From positions 186,001-250,000 of the forward strand of contig NZ_FCNV02000001.1 in assembly GCF_001544615.1 (NCBI RefSeq): a DNA stretch of 64,000 nucleotides. The letters are read 5' to 3'. The notes beneath the pieces were generated by a model that ran no database searches, had not been told where the DNA came from, and saw only the letters and a list, made by a program, of their open reading frames with translations. This document shows, piece by piece, positions 26,384-35,297 of the stretch. This DNA comes from Caballeronia concitans (GTDB taxonomy: Bacteria; Pseudomonadota; Gammaproteobacteria; Burkholderiales; Burkholderiaceae). Made by a program: the position numbers and the translations under genes. Position 1 is the stretch's first letter; each line of letters opens with the position of its first letter.

Positions 26384-26536
26384 GCTTCTTGCCGTGTGGC
26401 GCTTCCCGCAACGTTGCGCAGCGCCTCCCAGCACTTCAAGCACTTCCAGTAGTACCGCCTTGCAGCGCCTCTAGCAGCACCTGTTAGTCAGGTTCTTCCG
26501 CATGTGCGGAGATAAGCCGGAGACCACGAAGTTCGT

Positions 26537-26562
26537 AAACCCGCCATCGGCGGGTTTTTTTT
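26537..26562 (+). terminator. Terminator downstream of hupB
   Basis: AACCCGCC (26538-26545) and GGCGGGTT (26549-26556) form a perfect 8-bp stem with loop ATC, followed by eight T. It lies about 155 bp beyond the hupB stop codon, so the hupB message would carry a fairly long 3' untranslated region. It also separates hupB from the convergent CobW gene. Confidence 0.85.
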
Positions 26563-26567
26563 CGTCC

Positions 26568-27788
26568 TTAGTGCCCGCGATCGTCGCAGCGGCAGTCGGG
26601 GCCGTGATCGTGGTCATGTTCGTGCGCATGATCGTGATCGCCGTGTTCGTGGTCGTGCTCTTCCACGTCCCACGCGGGAAACGGATCGCTCAAGCGCTGC
26701 CAGCTTTGCGCGCCTGCCGCCCATTCGTCGTCGGTGAGCAGGCATGCGTCGAACTTGCGACGCCAAGCGTCGGCATCGAGATCCAGTCCGATCAGCACCA
26801 GCTCCTGCCGCCGGTCGCCGATGCTGTTGTCATCCGGATCGCCGAACCATTCCGCGACGATCTCCGCTTCGAGTTCGGGATCGTCCGTCGGCCATTCGCT
26901 GCGGTCTTGCGCCGCCCACCACACGCCCGCCGGGCCATGACGCAGCGTGCCGCCCGCCTGCGACAGCGATCCGCCCACGACACTGCGCGTCGCGAGCCAG
27001 AAGAAGCCCTTCGCGCGCAGCACGTCCGGCCATTCCTGATGCAGCAGATTCCAGAGCCGCTCCGGATGAAACGGCCTGCGCGCGCGATACACGAAATGCC
27101 CGACGCCCGCGGCATCGGAAGTCTCGGACGCATCGGATTCGTGTTCGCCGTTCAGAATCGCGAGCCAGCCGGGGGCGCTCGCCGTCGTATCGAGGTCGAA
27201 GCGGCCGGTATCGATCACTTCGTCGAAAGGCGCTCGGCCGTACTGCGCGCGGATCTGCACGGCGCGCGGATTCAGCCCGCGCAGCACGCGCGAAAGCTTT
27301 TCGACTTCCTCTTCGCCGACGAGATCCGTCTTGTTCAGCACGATCACATCGCAGAATTCGATCTGCTCGACGAGCGTTTCGACGACCGTCTTGCCTTCTT
27401 CGCCGTCATCGTCGCCGCTAGCAATGCCGCGCTCCGCCAGCGAATCCGCCGATGCGTAATCGCGCATGAAGCTCGTCGCATCGACGACGGTCACGAACGT
27501 ATCGAGATGCGCGCGGCCGGCGAGCGCGGCCTGATCGTCGTCGCCGAAAGCGAGGTGCTCGGCGATGTCCATCGGATTGGCGATGCCCGTCGATTCGATC
27601 ACGATCGCATCGAAACGCTGCTGTTCCGCGAGTTCGATGATCGCCTGTTCCATGTCGTGCAGCGAACGGCCCGCGATCGCCCCGACGCGCACGTTCTGGC
27701 CGTTGGCGAGGAGCGCATCGAGCAGCGTGGTCTTGCCCGCGCCGACGAAGCCCGAAAGCACGGTGACTGGCAGTGGTGTCTGGTTCAT
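26568..27788 (-). CDS. CobW/COG0523 G3E GTPase lacking the CxCC segment, with His-rich tail
   Basis: This P-loop GTPase has 406 residues and belongs to the G3E family of metal-centre chaperones. Walker A is GFVGAGKTT (13-21), the switch-like block IVIESTGIANP is at 63-73, and the guanine motif is NKTD. The usual segment between Walker A and ESTG, which carries the metal-binding GCICC, is missing: that distance is about 46 residues here against about 81 in the paralogue at 52.2 kb. The C-terminal CobW_C domain is present (FHPERLWNLL). The protein ends in a tail of His, Asp and Cys (EEHDHEHGDHDHAHEHDHDH, then CRCDD). It probably handles zinc, but without the canonical nucleotide-coupled metal site. 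Confidence 0.85.
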   Translation of the reverse strand: MNQTPLPVTVLSGFVGAGKTTLLDALLANGQNVRVGAIAGRSLHDMEQAIIELAEQQRFDAIVIESTGIANPMDIAEHLAFGDDDQAALAGRAHLDTFVTVVDATSFMRDYASADSLAERGIASGDDDGEEGKTVVETLVEQIEFCDVIVLNKTDLVGEEEVEKLSRVLRGLNPRAVQIRAQYGRAPFDEVIDTGRFDLDTTASAPGWLAILNGEHESDASETSDAAGVGHFVYRARRPFHPERLWNLLHQEWPDVLRAKGFFWLATRSVVGGSLSQAGGTLRHGPAGVWWAAQDRSEWPTDDPELEAEIVAEWFGDPDDNSIGDRRQELVLIGLDLDADAWRRKFDACLLTDDEWAAGAQSWQRLSDPFPAWDVEEHDHEHGDHDHAHEHDHDHGPDCRCDDRGH

Positions 27789-27946
27789 TGCGAGGGATCA
27801 GTGGAAGTGCGGCAGGAAATGCTCGCGGATCGAGCGGCGGCATGCGGCGAGCGCGTCGCGGCGTGGTGCGACGCGCTTCGGTCGAAGCAACGATTTTGCA
27901 TCAAATGTGACGAAAGCGGCGCGCGCCGTCCGTCCGATGGCGGGAT

Positions 27947-28393
27947 TTACTTCGAGGCCTGCAGCAGCTTCCAGCGCCGCAGAATTTCGATGATCTGCGC
28001 CGAGTATTTGTCGCGCAGCGCAGGCGTTTCGGAATGGTAAGCACCGACCGCCTGCCAGGAATTGCCGTACTTGTTCATTTTCTGGCGCAGATGCCAGGCC
28101 GCGACGTAGACGCTTTTGCACGGCTCCATGAGCGTGCCGCTGGAAATGCCGTATTGCGACAGCGTGTTCAGGTGGATGGAGTTGATCTGCATCAGCCCGT
28201 AGTCCGTCGAGCCGTTGGCGTTCTTGTTGATGGCGTCGGGCCGGTTGTGCGATTCCTGCCAGGCGATGGCGCGCAGTATGAGCGGATTTACCTTCTGATA
28301 CTTCGCCGCTTCGTCGAAACAGTCGGCGTGAGCGGACGCGGCCGCGCACATCGCGCCGCACGCTATCACAGGTAATCGCAGGAATCTCTTCAT
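27947..28393 (-). CDS. Periplasmic lytic transglycosylase (SLT domain, IagB-like)
   Basis: This is a secreted muramidase of 148 residues. A signal peptide, MKRFLRLPVIACGAMCAAAS, precedes the mature start DCFDEAAKYQ. The catalytic glutamate lies in LRAIAWQESHNRPDAINKN and the second SLT block is STDYGLMQINSIHLN. The size is that of the IagB/VirB1 group, which opens peptidoglycan locally for secretion machines. It lies about 620 bp from, and divergent to, the type II secretion operon, so helping that apparatus cross the wall is plausible but unproven. Confidence 0.9.
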   Translation of the reverse strand: MKRFLRLPVIACGAMCAAASAHADCFDEAAKYQKVNPLILRAIAWQESHNRPDAINKNANGSTDYGLMQINSIHLNTLSQYGISSGTLMEPCKSVYVAAWHLRQKMNKYGNSWQAVGAYHSETPALRDKYSAQIIEILRRWKLLQASK

Positions 28394-29011
28394 CGTGTTT
28401 CTACTCCATCCGCCCGGTGCGGAACGTCATGCCGCCGACGCGGCGCGCCAAGCGCCCACGTCAGAAAATTCAATGTCCGAGCCGGAGCGTCATCGGGAAA
28501 ACCCACCCGTTACGCACGCGCCGGTCAAGCGGAACCGCCCGTATCATACCGGCTGACGTTTCAGGCCATAAGTTGGCTAGCCGACATAGGTCCGAGGGAA
28601 CGCGGGAAGTGAAACAATCGCGGCCCCGGAGCGCGACAATGCGCTGCTAAACGTATGAATAATAAAGTAATGTGTTCGGGTTACAATCCGGCACCTGCGC
28701 GGATCCCGTGCGGAACCCATACGGTTTTCAGCCGTCCGATGGAAACCCGCCATACGGTGTATCGGCGGGCTTTCGGAAGGCTTGATACTCGCCGGGAATC
28801 ATTCGGCAGACGGCCAGAATCTTGGCGACTGCGAGCAACTGCGTCGGCGATTTGAACAAATTCGTTACACAAAGCTGCTATCGTCACATTTTTATAAATA
28901 ATCGTGGTGGGGCGAATACGCTCGCACCTCGGTCGGCAGCGCCTTCGGATTGGCGAACGGTGCTGCCTTAGCCGGTTAAATTTTTTGAGATCCGGCTCAG
29001 ACATCACATCC
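28394..29011. other. Gap between the transglycosylase and gspD
   Basis: This 618-bp divergent intergenic region must contain the promoters of both flanking units. CCCGCC (28746-28751) and GGCGGG (28764-28769) can pair as a short stem, flanked by AAA and TTTC. An AT-rich stretch with TATAAATAAT lies at 28893-28902, about 110 bp before gspD. A minus-strand frame of 174 codons extends into gspD and looks like a shadow. I could not fix a promoter. Confidence 0.4.
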
Positions 29012-31492
29012 ATGAGAAGACAACCTATGGCACTGCGTCGCATGGCGACGGCACTGCTGGCGGCGGGACTTATCGTCGCGCAAGCCGCGCACGCGCAAGT
29101 GACGTTGAATTTCGTCAACGCCGATATCGACCAGGTCGCGAAAGCGATCGGTGCGGCCACCGGCAAAACCATCATCGTCGATCCCCGCGTCAAGGGGCAG
29201 CTCAACCTCGTCTCCGAAAATCCGGTGCCCGAGGAACAGGCGCTGAAGACGCTTCAGTCGTCGCTGCGCATGCAGGGCTTCGCGCTCGTGCAGGATCACG
29301 GCGTTCTGAAAGTCGTGCCCGAAGCCGACGCCAAGCTGCAAGGCGTGCCGACGTATGTGGGCAACGCGCCCGGCGCGCGCGGCGATCAGGTGATCACGCA
29401 GGTCTTCACGCTGCGCAACGAATCGGCGAACAACCTGCTGCCGGTGCTGCGCCCGCTGATCTCGCCGAACAACACGATCGCCGCCTATCCGGCGAACAAC
29501 ACGCTCGTGGTTACGGATTACGCCGACAACGTGCGGCGCATCGCGGGCATCATCGCGGGCATCGATACGGCGGCGGGCCGCGAAGTCGATGTCGTCACGC
29601 TGAAGAACGCGAACGCCATCGACGTCGCCGAGCAGATGAACAAGCTGCTCGATCCCGGCACCATCGGCAGCACCGACGCGACGCTCAAAGTGACCGTCAC
29701 GCCGGACGCGCGCACGAATTCGCTGATGTTCCGCGCATCGAGCAGCGCGCGCCTCGCGGCTGCGAAGGCGCTGGCGAAGAAGCTCGACGCGCCCACGTCC
29801 GAACCCGGCAACATGCATGTCGTGGCGCTGCGCAACGCCGACGCCACGCGCCTTGCGAAAACGCTGCGCGCCATGATGGGCAAGGGCGGCGGCGGTTCGG
29901 ACAACACCTCGACCTCGGGCTCGAACACATCGAGCTCGTTCGGACAGAGCGGCCTCGGCAACTCGTCGACATCGACGGGAACCGCCGGCACGCCGCCGCT
30001 GCCGGGCGGCTTCGGCGGCGGCAGCAGCTCGGGCACCGGCAACAATCCGATGTCCGGCTCGGGCACCAATCGCGACACCGGCTTCTCGTCCAACAAGGAG
30101 AGCGACACCGGCAACGACACGAGCGGCGGCGGCATGATCCAGGCGGATTCGGCGACGAATTCGCTCATCATCACCGCGGCCGATCCCGTCTACCGCAACC
30201 TGCGCACCGTGATCGACCAGCTCGACGCGCGCCGCGCGCAGGTTTATATCGAAGCATTGATCGTCGAGCTTTCCGCGACGACGGGCGCGAACCTCGGCAT
30301 TCAGTGGCAAGGCCTTCTGCTGTCGAACGGCGGCAACAACGCGCTGTACGGCAGCACGAGCTTCGGCTCCGGCAACACGAACATCTTCGATTTGACCGTG
30401 CAGGGCAATGCGATCGCGCAGAATCCGTCGTCGATCACGTCGACGACCGGGCTGCTCGCGAACGGCCTGAACATCGGCTTGCTGCACCGCTTCGGCAATC
30501 TGTTCGGTCTGGGCGGCCTGCTGCAGGCGCTGTCCACGTCGGCGGACGCCAACATTCTCTCCACGCCGAATCTGATCACGCTCGACAACGAGGAAGCGAA
30601 GATCGTCGTCGGTCAGAACGTGCCGGTCGTGACGGGTTCGTACGCGACGCCGACGGCGAACGCGGCGACCTCGGTGACGGCGTTCAACACGTTCGACCGC
30701 CGCGACGTCGGCGTGACGCTGCACGTGAAGCCGCAGATCACCGAAGGCGGCGTGCTGAAGATGCAGATCTATCAGGAAGATTCGAGCGTTGATGCCACGA
30801 CCAAGGCCGATCCGGGCGGCGTGACCATCAACACGCGCTCGGTGCAATCGACCATTCTGGCCGACGACGGCGAGATCGTCGTGCTCGGCGGCTTGATGCA
30901 GGATCAGTACAACAACAACAACAGCAAGATTCCGCTGCTCGGCGACATTCCGTTCATCGGCAGCCTGTTCCGCAGCGAAAGCAAGACGCGCACGAAAACG
31001 AACCTGATGGTGTTCCTGCGCCCGGTCATCGTGCGCGATCAGGCGACGGCCACGCAGATCGCGAATACGCGCTACGACTATCTGCGTCAGCAACAATACG
31101 GATCGACGACGGATAACCGCATCATCAAGGATCAGAACGTTCCGGTGATGCCGCCGAAGCCGCTCGGCCCGAGCGAAGGCGGTGGCGCGCCGGCCCAGAA
31201 TCTGCTGGACTGGAACAATCTGACGCGCGGCGTGCCGAGTACGACGCTGCCTCAGGATCCGAACGCCGGTCCCGCGCCGCAGCCGTATCAGCAGGCGCCG
31301 CAGAGCACGAATCCGCCGCCCGCGAACGGTGCGACGAACGCCGTGCCCGGTAACGCCGCGACCAACGCGATGCCCGGCAACGCCGCGACGAACGCGCTGC
31401 CGGGCAACGCCGCGACGAGCAACTACGCGGTGCCTAACAACACGCCGAGCGCGCGGCCGCTCGAAAGCAGTCCGACAGGAGCCCGACCGTGA
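29012..31492 (+). CDS. gspD: Type II secretion outer-membrane secretin GspD
   Basis: This is the secretin that forms the outer-membrane gate of the type II secretion system, 826 residues from ATG 29012; an ATG at 29027 is also possible. The signal peptide ends near AHAQV. N0 (VTLNFVNADIDQVAKAI) and N1-N3 repeats follow, such as FTLRNESANNLLPVLRPLIS. A Ser/Gly/Thr-rich linker with an FGGGSSSGTGNN-like stretch spans about residues 290-375. The secretin domain has VPVVTGSYATP and VGVTLHVKPQITEGG. The C-terminus has tandem PGNAATNA repeats. Its stop overlaps the gspE start. It is the first gene of a 12-gene operon. Confidence 0.95.
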   Translation: MRRQPMALRRMATALLAAGLIVAQAAHAQVTLNFVNADIDQVAKAIGAATGKTIIVDPRVKGQLNLVSENPVPEEQALKTLQSSLRMQGFALVQDHGVLKVVPEADAKLQGVPTYVGNAPGARGDQVITQVFTLRNESANNLLPVLRPLISPNNTIAAYPANNTLVVTDYADNVRRIAGIIAGIDTAAGREVDVVTLKNANAIDVAEQMNKLLDPGTIGSTDATLKVTVTPDARTNSLMFRASSSARLAAAKALAKKLDAPTSEPGNMHVVALRNADATRLAKTLRAMMGKGGGGSDNTSTSGSNTSSSFGQSGLGNSSTSTGTAGTPPLPGGFGGGSSSGTGNNPMSGSGTNRDTGFSSNKESDTGNDTSGGGMIQADSATNSLIITAADPVYRNLRTVIDQLDARRAQVYIEALIVELSATTGANLGIQWQGLLLSNGGNNALYGSTSFGSGNTNIFDLTVQGNAIAQNPSSITSTTGLLANGLNIGLLHRFGNLFGLGGLLQALSTSADANILSTPNLITLDNEEAKIVVGQNVPVVTGSYATPTANAATSVTAFNTFDRRDVGVTLHVKPQITEGGVLKMQIYQEDSSVDATTKADPGGVTINTRSVQSTILADDGEIVVLGGLMQDQYNNNNSKIPLLGDIPFIGSLFRSESKTRTKTNLMVFLRPVIVRDQATATQIANTRYDYLRQQQYGSTTDNRIIKDQNVPVMPPKPLGPSEGGGAPAQNLLDWNNLTRGVPSTTLPQDPNAGPAPQPYQQAPQSTNPPPANGATNAVPGNAATNAMPGNAATNALPGNAATSNYAVPNNTPSARPLESSPTGARP

Positions 31493-33009
31493 GCACGGTG
31501 AACGCGGTAGCCGAAAGCACGAACCTCAGCGCCGATGCGGCCGAGCACGGGCCCGCGACGGCCGCGTCGCCGCTCGCCGCGCGGCTCGTGCCTTACGGCT
31601 TCGCGCGGACCGGGCAGATTCTGCTCGCGCATCAGCATGCGGACAGCATCGAAGTGTGGATCAGCGAGCGCACGAGCGATGCCGCGCTCGCCGAAGTCGC
31701 ACGCAATTTCGGCGCGCTGTCGATTCAGCGCAAACCCGCCGACGAGCTCGCCGCCGCGATCAACTCCGCGTACGCCCGCAACGACGGCAGCGCGGCGCAG
31801 GTGGTCGGCGAAGTGGAAGGCGAAGTCGATCTGTCGCGTCTGATGCAGGACATTCCGGAAGTCGAAGACCTGCTGGAATCCGAAGACGACGCGCCGATCA
31901 TCCGCATGATCAACGCGCTGCTGACGCAGGCGGCGCGCGAACAGGCGTCGGATATTCACATCGAGCCGTTCGAGAACGCGTCGGTGGTGCGGTTTCGCGT
32001 CGACGGCACGCTGCGCGACGTCGTCCGCCCGAAGAAGGCGCTGCACGGCGCGCTGATCTCGCGGATCAAGATCATGGCGCAGCTGGATATCGCCGAGAAA
32101 CGTTTGCCGCAGGACGGCCGCATCACGCTGCGCGTCGGCGGCCGTCCGGTCGATGTCCGGGTGTCCACGCTGCCGACCGGCCACGGCGAACGTGCGGTGC
32201 TGCGTCTGCTGGAAAAGGACGCGCAGCGCCTGAATCTCGAAACGCTCGGCATGGCGCGCGACACGCTCGTCCACTTCGACAAGCTGATCGGCAAGCCGCA
32301 CGGCATCGTGCTCGTGACCGGGCCGACGGGTTCCGGCAAGACGACCACGCTTTATGCGTCGATGTCGCGGCTGGAAACCACGACCACCAACATCATGACG
32401 GTGGAAGACCCGATCGAATACGACCTGTCTGGCATCGGGCAGACGCAGGTGAACGAGCGCATCGGCATGACGTTCGCGCGGGCGCTGCGCTCGATTCTTC
32501 GTCAGGATCCGGACATCATCATGATCGGTGAAATTCGCGACCTGGAAACCGCGCAGATCGCGGTGCAGGCTTCGCTGACCGGTCACCTCGTGCTCGCGAC
32601 GCTGCACACGAACGACGCCGCGTCCGCCGTCACGCGTCTCACCGACATGGGCGTCGAGCCGTATCTGCTGGCGTCGTCGCTGCTGGGCGTGCTCGCGCAG
32701 CGGCTCGTGCGGCAGCTGTGTCCGGTGTGCAAGGAAGCGCGCGAGGAAGAAGACGGCGTGAAGCACTGGCATCCTGTCGGTTGCGACCGATGCGGCCAGT
32801 CCGGCTACGTGGGCCGTCGCGGTGTGTACGAACTTCTGCTGATCGACGACGCCATTCGTCCGCTGATCCATCGCAACGCCGCCGACGCCGAGATTCTCGC
32901 GGCGGGCCGCGCGAACGGCATGCGCACGCTGCGCGAGGACGGCGACCGCTGGCTGGCGGCGGGCGTGACGTCGCTCGAAGAAGTGCTGCGCGTGACCGGT
33001 GGCGATTAA
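31489..33009 (+). CDS. gspE: Type II secretion ATPase GspE
   Basis: This cytoplasmic ATPase powers pseudopilus assembly; it has 506 residues. The start is GTG 31489, overlapping the gspD stop as GTGA. An N-terminal GspL-binding domain is followed by Walker A GPTGSGKTT (278-286), the Asp box MTVEDPIEY, Walker B DIIMIGEIRD and the His box TGHLVLATLHTNDAASA. The zinc-binding tetracysteine is complete: C411, C414, C432 and C435. All expected catalytic motifs are present. Confidence 0.96.
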   Translation: MSTVNAVAESTNLSADAAEHGPATAASPLAARLVPYGFARTGQILLAHQHADSIEVWISERTSDAALAEVARNFGALSIQRKPADELAAAINSAYARNDGSAAQVVGEVEGEVDLSRLMQDIPEVEDLLESEDDAPIIRMINALLTQAAREQASDIHIEPFENASVVRFRVDGTLRDVVRPKKALHGALISRIKIMAQLDIAEKRLPQDGRITLRVGGRPVDVRVSTLPTGHGERAVLRLLEKDAQRLNLETLGMARDTLVHFDKLIGKPHGIVLVTGPTGSGKTTTLYASMSRLETTTTNIMTVEDPIEYDLSGIGQTQVNERIGMTFARALRSILRQDPDIIMIGEIRDLETAQIAVQASLTGHLVLATLHTNDAASAVTRLTDMGVEPYLLASSLLGVLAQRLVRQLCPVCKEAREEEDGVKHWHPVGCDRCGQSGYVGRRGVYELLLIDDAIRPLIHRNAADAEILAAGRANGMRTLREDGDRWLAAGVTSLEEVLRVTGGD

Positions 33010-33025
33010 GGGCGGAGCGTAACGT

Positions 33026-34243
33026 ATGCCAGCTTTCCGTTTCGAAGCGATCGACCACGCGGGCAAGACGCAGACCGGCGTGCTCGATGCCGACAGTGCC
33101 CGCGCCGCGCGCAGCCAGTTGCGCACGCAAGGGCTGACGCCGCTCGTCGTCGAGGCCGCGGGCACGCGCACGCGCGGGGAACGGCAGCAGCGGCTCTCGC
33201 TGGGACGCCGTCTGTCGCAGCGCGAGCAGGCCATCCTGACGCGCCAGCTCGCGAGTCTCCTGATCGCGGGCTTGCCGCTCGGCGAAACGCTTCAGGTGCT
33301 GACCGAGCAATCCGAGCGCGATTACATCCGCGAACTGATGGCCGCGATCCGCGCCGAAGTGCTCGGCGGGCATTCGTTCGCCAATGCGCTCGCGCAGCAT
33401 CCGAAAGACTTTCCCGAGATTTATCGCGCGCTCGTCGCGGCGGGCGAGCACACCGGCAAGCTCGGGCTCGTGCTGTCGCGTCTCGCCGATTACATCGAGC
33501 AGCGCAACGCGCTCAAGCAGAAGATCATTCTCGCGTTCACGTATCCGGGCATCGTGACGATCATCGCGTTCGGCATCGTCACGTTTCTGCTGAGCTATGT
33601 CGTGCCGCAAGTGGTGAACGTGTTCGCCAGCACGAAGCAGGCGCTTCCGTTCCTCACCGTGATGATGATGGCGCTCTCCGCCTTCGTTCGAAGTTACTGG
33701 TGGGCGGTGCTGATCGGCGTCGCGGTGATCGCGTGGCTCGTGCGGCGTATTCTGTCGCGGCCCGGACCGCGCCTGGCGTTCGACCGCTGGCTCCTGACCG
33801 CGCCGCTCGTCGGCAAGCTGGTGCGCGGCTATAACACCGTGCGCTTCGCCAGCACGCTCGCCATTCTGACCGCCGCCGGCGTGCCGATCCTGCGCGCGCT
33901 GCAAGCCGCCGGCGAAACGCTCAGCAATACCGCGATGCGCAATAACGTCGACGACGCCATCGTGCGGGTGCGCGAAGGCTCGTCGCTGTCGCGCGCGCTC
34001 GGCAACACGAGGACGTTTCCGCCCGTGCTCGTGCATTTGATCCGCTCCGGCGAAGCCACCGGCGACGTCACCACGATGCTCGACCGCGCCTCCGAAGGCG
34101 AGGCGCGCGAGCTCGAACGCCGCACGATGTTCCTGACGAGCCTGCTCGAACCGTTGCTGATTCTGGCGATGGGCGGCGTGGTGCTGGTCATCGTGCTCGC
34201 GGTGATGCTGCCGATCATCGAACTGAATAATCTGGTGCAGTAA
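33026..34243 (+). CDS. gspF: Type II secretion inner-membrane platform protein GspF
   Basis: This is the polytopic inner-membrane platform protein, 405 residues, that couples GspE to the pseudopilus. The N-terminus MPAFRFEAIDHAGKTQTGVL is typical. Two repeated T2SSF domains follow, with LTRQLASLLIAGLPLGETL and FASTLAILTAAGVPILRALQ. Each is followed by hydrophobic helices, and the last ends PIIELNNLVQ. Its stop codon overlaps the gspC start by one base. Confidence 0.95.
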   Translation: MPAFRFEAIDHAGKTQTGVLDADSARAARSQLRTQGLTPLVVEAAGTRTRGERQQRLSLGRRLSQREQAILTRQLASLLIAGLPLGETLQVLTEQSERDYIRELMAAIRAEVLGGHSFANALAQHPKDFPEIYRALVAAGEHTGKLGLVLSRLADYIEQRNALKQKIILAFTYPGIVTIIAFGIVTFLLSYVVPQVVNVFASTKQALPFLTVMMMALSAFVRSYWWAVLIGVAVIAWLVRRILSRPGPRLAFDRWLLTAPLVGKLVRGYNTVRFASTLAILTAAGVPILRALQAAGETLSNTAMRNNVDDAIVRVREGSSLSRALGNTRTFPPVLVHLIRSGEATGDVTTMLDRASEGEARELERRTMFLTSLLEPLLILAMGGVVLVIVLAVMLPIIELNNLVQ

Positions 34244-34656
34244 TGAACGCCCTTCAAACTCGGTTACTGACGCTTGCCGCCCTCGCGCTCTTTTGCGTGA
34301 CGGTGACGTACTGGGTCGTCACGCTGACCTCGCGCCAGACCGCGCCGCTGCCCGCCGCCGCCGCGACGCGCACGCCGTCGGTGGAACAGGCCGCGACCAT
34401 TTTCGGCGGACAGCTCGACCGGCAAGCGAACTCGGACGTGCATCTGTTCGGCATTCTCGCGCTGCAAGGCGGCGCGGCGGCCATCGTCAGCTACGGCGGC
34501 GAACCGGCGCGCGCGGTGTCGCTCGGCAGCGCGCTCACGCAGGGAGTGAAGCTCTCGGAAGTGCGGCCGCGTTCGATCATCATCGAACGTAACGGTGCGA
34601 AGTCGGAAATTTTCCTGCCGGCGATGCCGCCCGGACCGACGATCTACGTGCGCTGA
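34243..34656 (+). CDS. gspC: Type II secretion protein GspC, short form
   Basis: This is an inner-membrane protein of 137 residues that links the platform to the secretin. It has one N-terminal transmembrane helix (LLTLAALALFCVTVTYWVV). A homology-region domain follows, with FGILALQGGAAAIVSYGGEP and SEVRPRSIIIERNGAKSEIF. Classical GspC proteins have about 270 or more residues, with a C-terminal PDZ or coiled-coil domain; this one ends after the HR domain. It lies between gspF and gspG rather than at the operon front, as I recall from Burkholderia. Confidence 0.85.
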   Translation: MNALQTRLLTLAALALFCVTVTYWVVTLTSRQTAPLPAAAATRTPSVEQAATIFGGQLDRQANSDVHLFGILALQGGAAAIVSYGGEPARAVSLGSALTQGVKLSEVRPRSIIIERNGAKSEIFLPAMPPGPTIYVR

Positions 34657-34809
34657 CCGCGCGGCGATCGCTGCGTCGCGCGTTGACTGCTGTCACGGCG
34701 CGGTGTTCAGGGATGGATAGAATCCCCGGCGGCTCCGGTCATCCGTCAAGCCGCTTATTCTTTAATCAAAAGCGGGCGCAAGCCCAGAATCAACAACGAG
34801 GTAGCAGTC

Positions 34810-35274
34810 ATGCAAATGTGGACGCAACGCCGCATGGAAATCACCCAGGCCAAGGCGCGCCGTCAACGGGGCTTCACGCTTATCGAAATCATGGTCGTGA
34901 TCGCGATTCTCGGCATTCTCGCCGCGCTGATCGTGCCGAAGATCATGAGCCGTCCGGACGAAGCGCGCCGCGTGGCCGCGAAGCAGGACATCGGCACCAT
35001 CATGCAGGCGATGAAGCTGTATCGCCTCGACAACGGCCGCTATCCGACGCAAGAGCAAGGCTTGCGCGCGCTGATCGAGAAGCCGTCGACGGAACCGGTG
35101 CCGAACAACTGGAAGGACGGCGGCTATCTGGAACGCCTGCCGGCCGATCCGTGGGGCGGCCAGTATCAATATCTGAATCCGGGCGTGCACGGCGAAATCG
35201 ACGTGTTCAGCTACGGCGCAGACCAGAAAGCGGGCGGCGAAGGCAACGATGCCGACGTCGGCTCGTGGCAATAG
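34810..35274 (+). CDS. gspG: Type II secretion major pseudopilin GspG
   Basis: This is the major pseudopilin, 154 residues. A 19-residue basic leader ends at the prepilin peptidase site RQRG|FTLIEIMVVIAILGIL, with glutamate at +5. LDNGRYPTQEQGLRALIEKP, LPADPWGGQYQYLNPG and the C-terminal DVFSYGADQKAGGEG carry the calcium-binding loop region. The ATG at 34810 follows GAGGTAGCAGTC. A 153-bp gap before the gene is the only large gap in the operon; an internal promoter is possible but I did not find a well-formed one. Confidence 0.95.
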   Translation: MQMWTQRRMEITQAKARRQRGFTLIEIMVVIAILGILAALIVPKIMSRPDEARRVAAKQDIGTIMQAMKLYRLDNGRYPTQEQGLRALIEKPSTEPVPNNWKDGGYLERLPADPWGGQYQYLNPGVHGEIDVFSYGADQKAGGEGNDADVGSWQ

Positions 35275-35297
35275 CCATCGCGTAGTTGAGGATCAGC

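Noticed and set aside
26502-28040. A 512-codon plus-strand open frame after hupB
   Set aside because: It is antisense to the CobW GTPase and has only low-complexity hydrophobic and Arg-rich stretches.
28681-29205. A 174-codon minus-strand frame before gspD
   Set aside because: It overlaps the gspD signal peptide region in antisense and has no signal for translation.
28997-31096. A 699-codon minus-strand open frame over gspD
   Set aside because: It is antisense to an unmistakable secretin and has no domain; a shadow of the GC-rich third positions.
34683-34723. Internal promoter before gspG
   Set aside because: TTGACT and TAGAAT are present but 29 bp apart, too far for one promoter.
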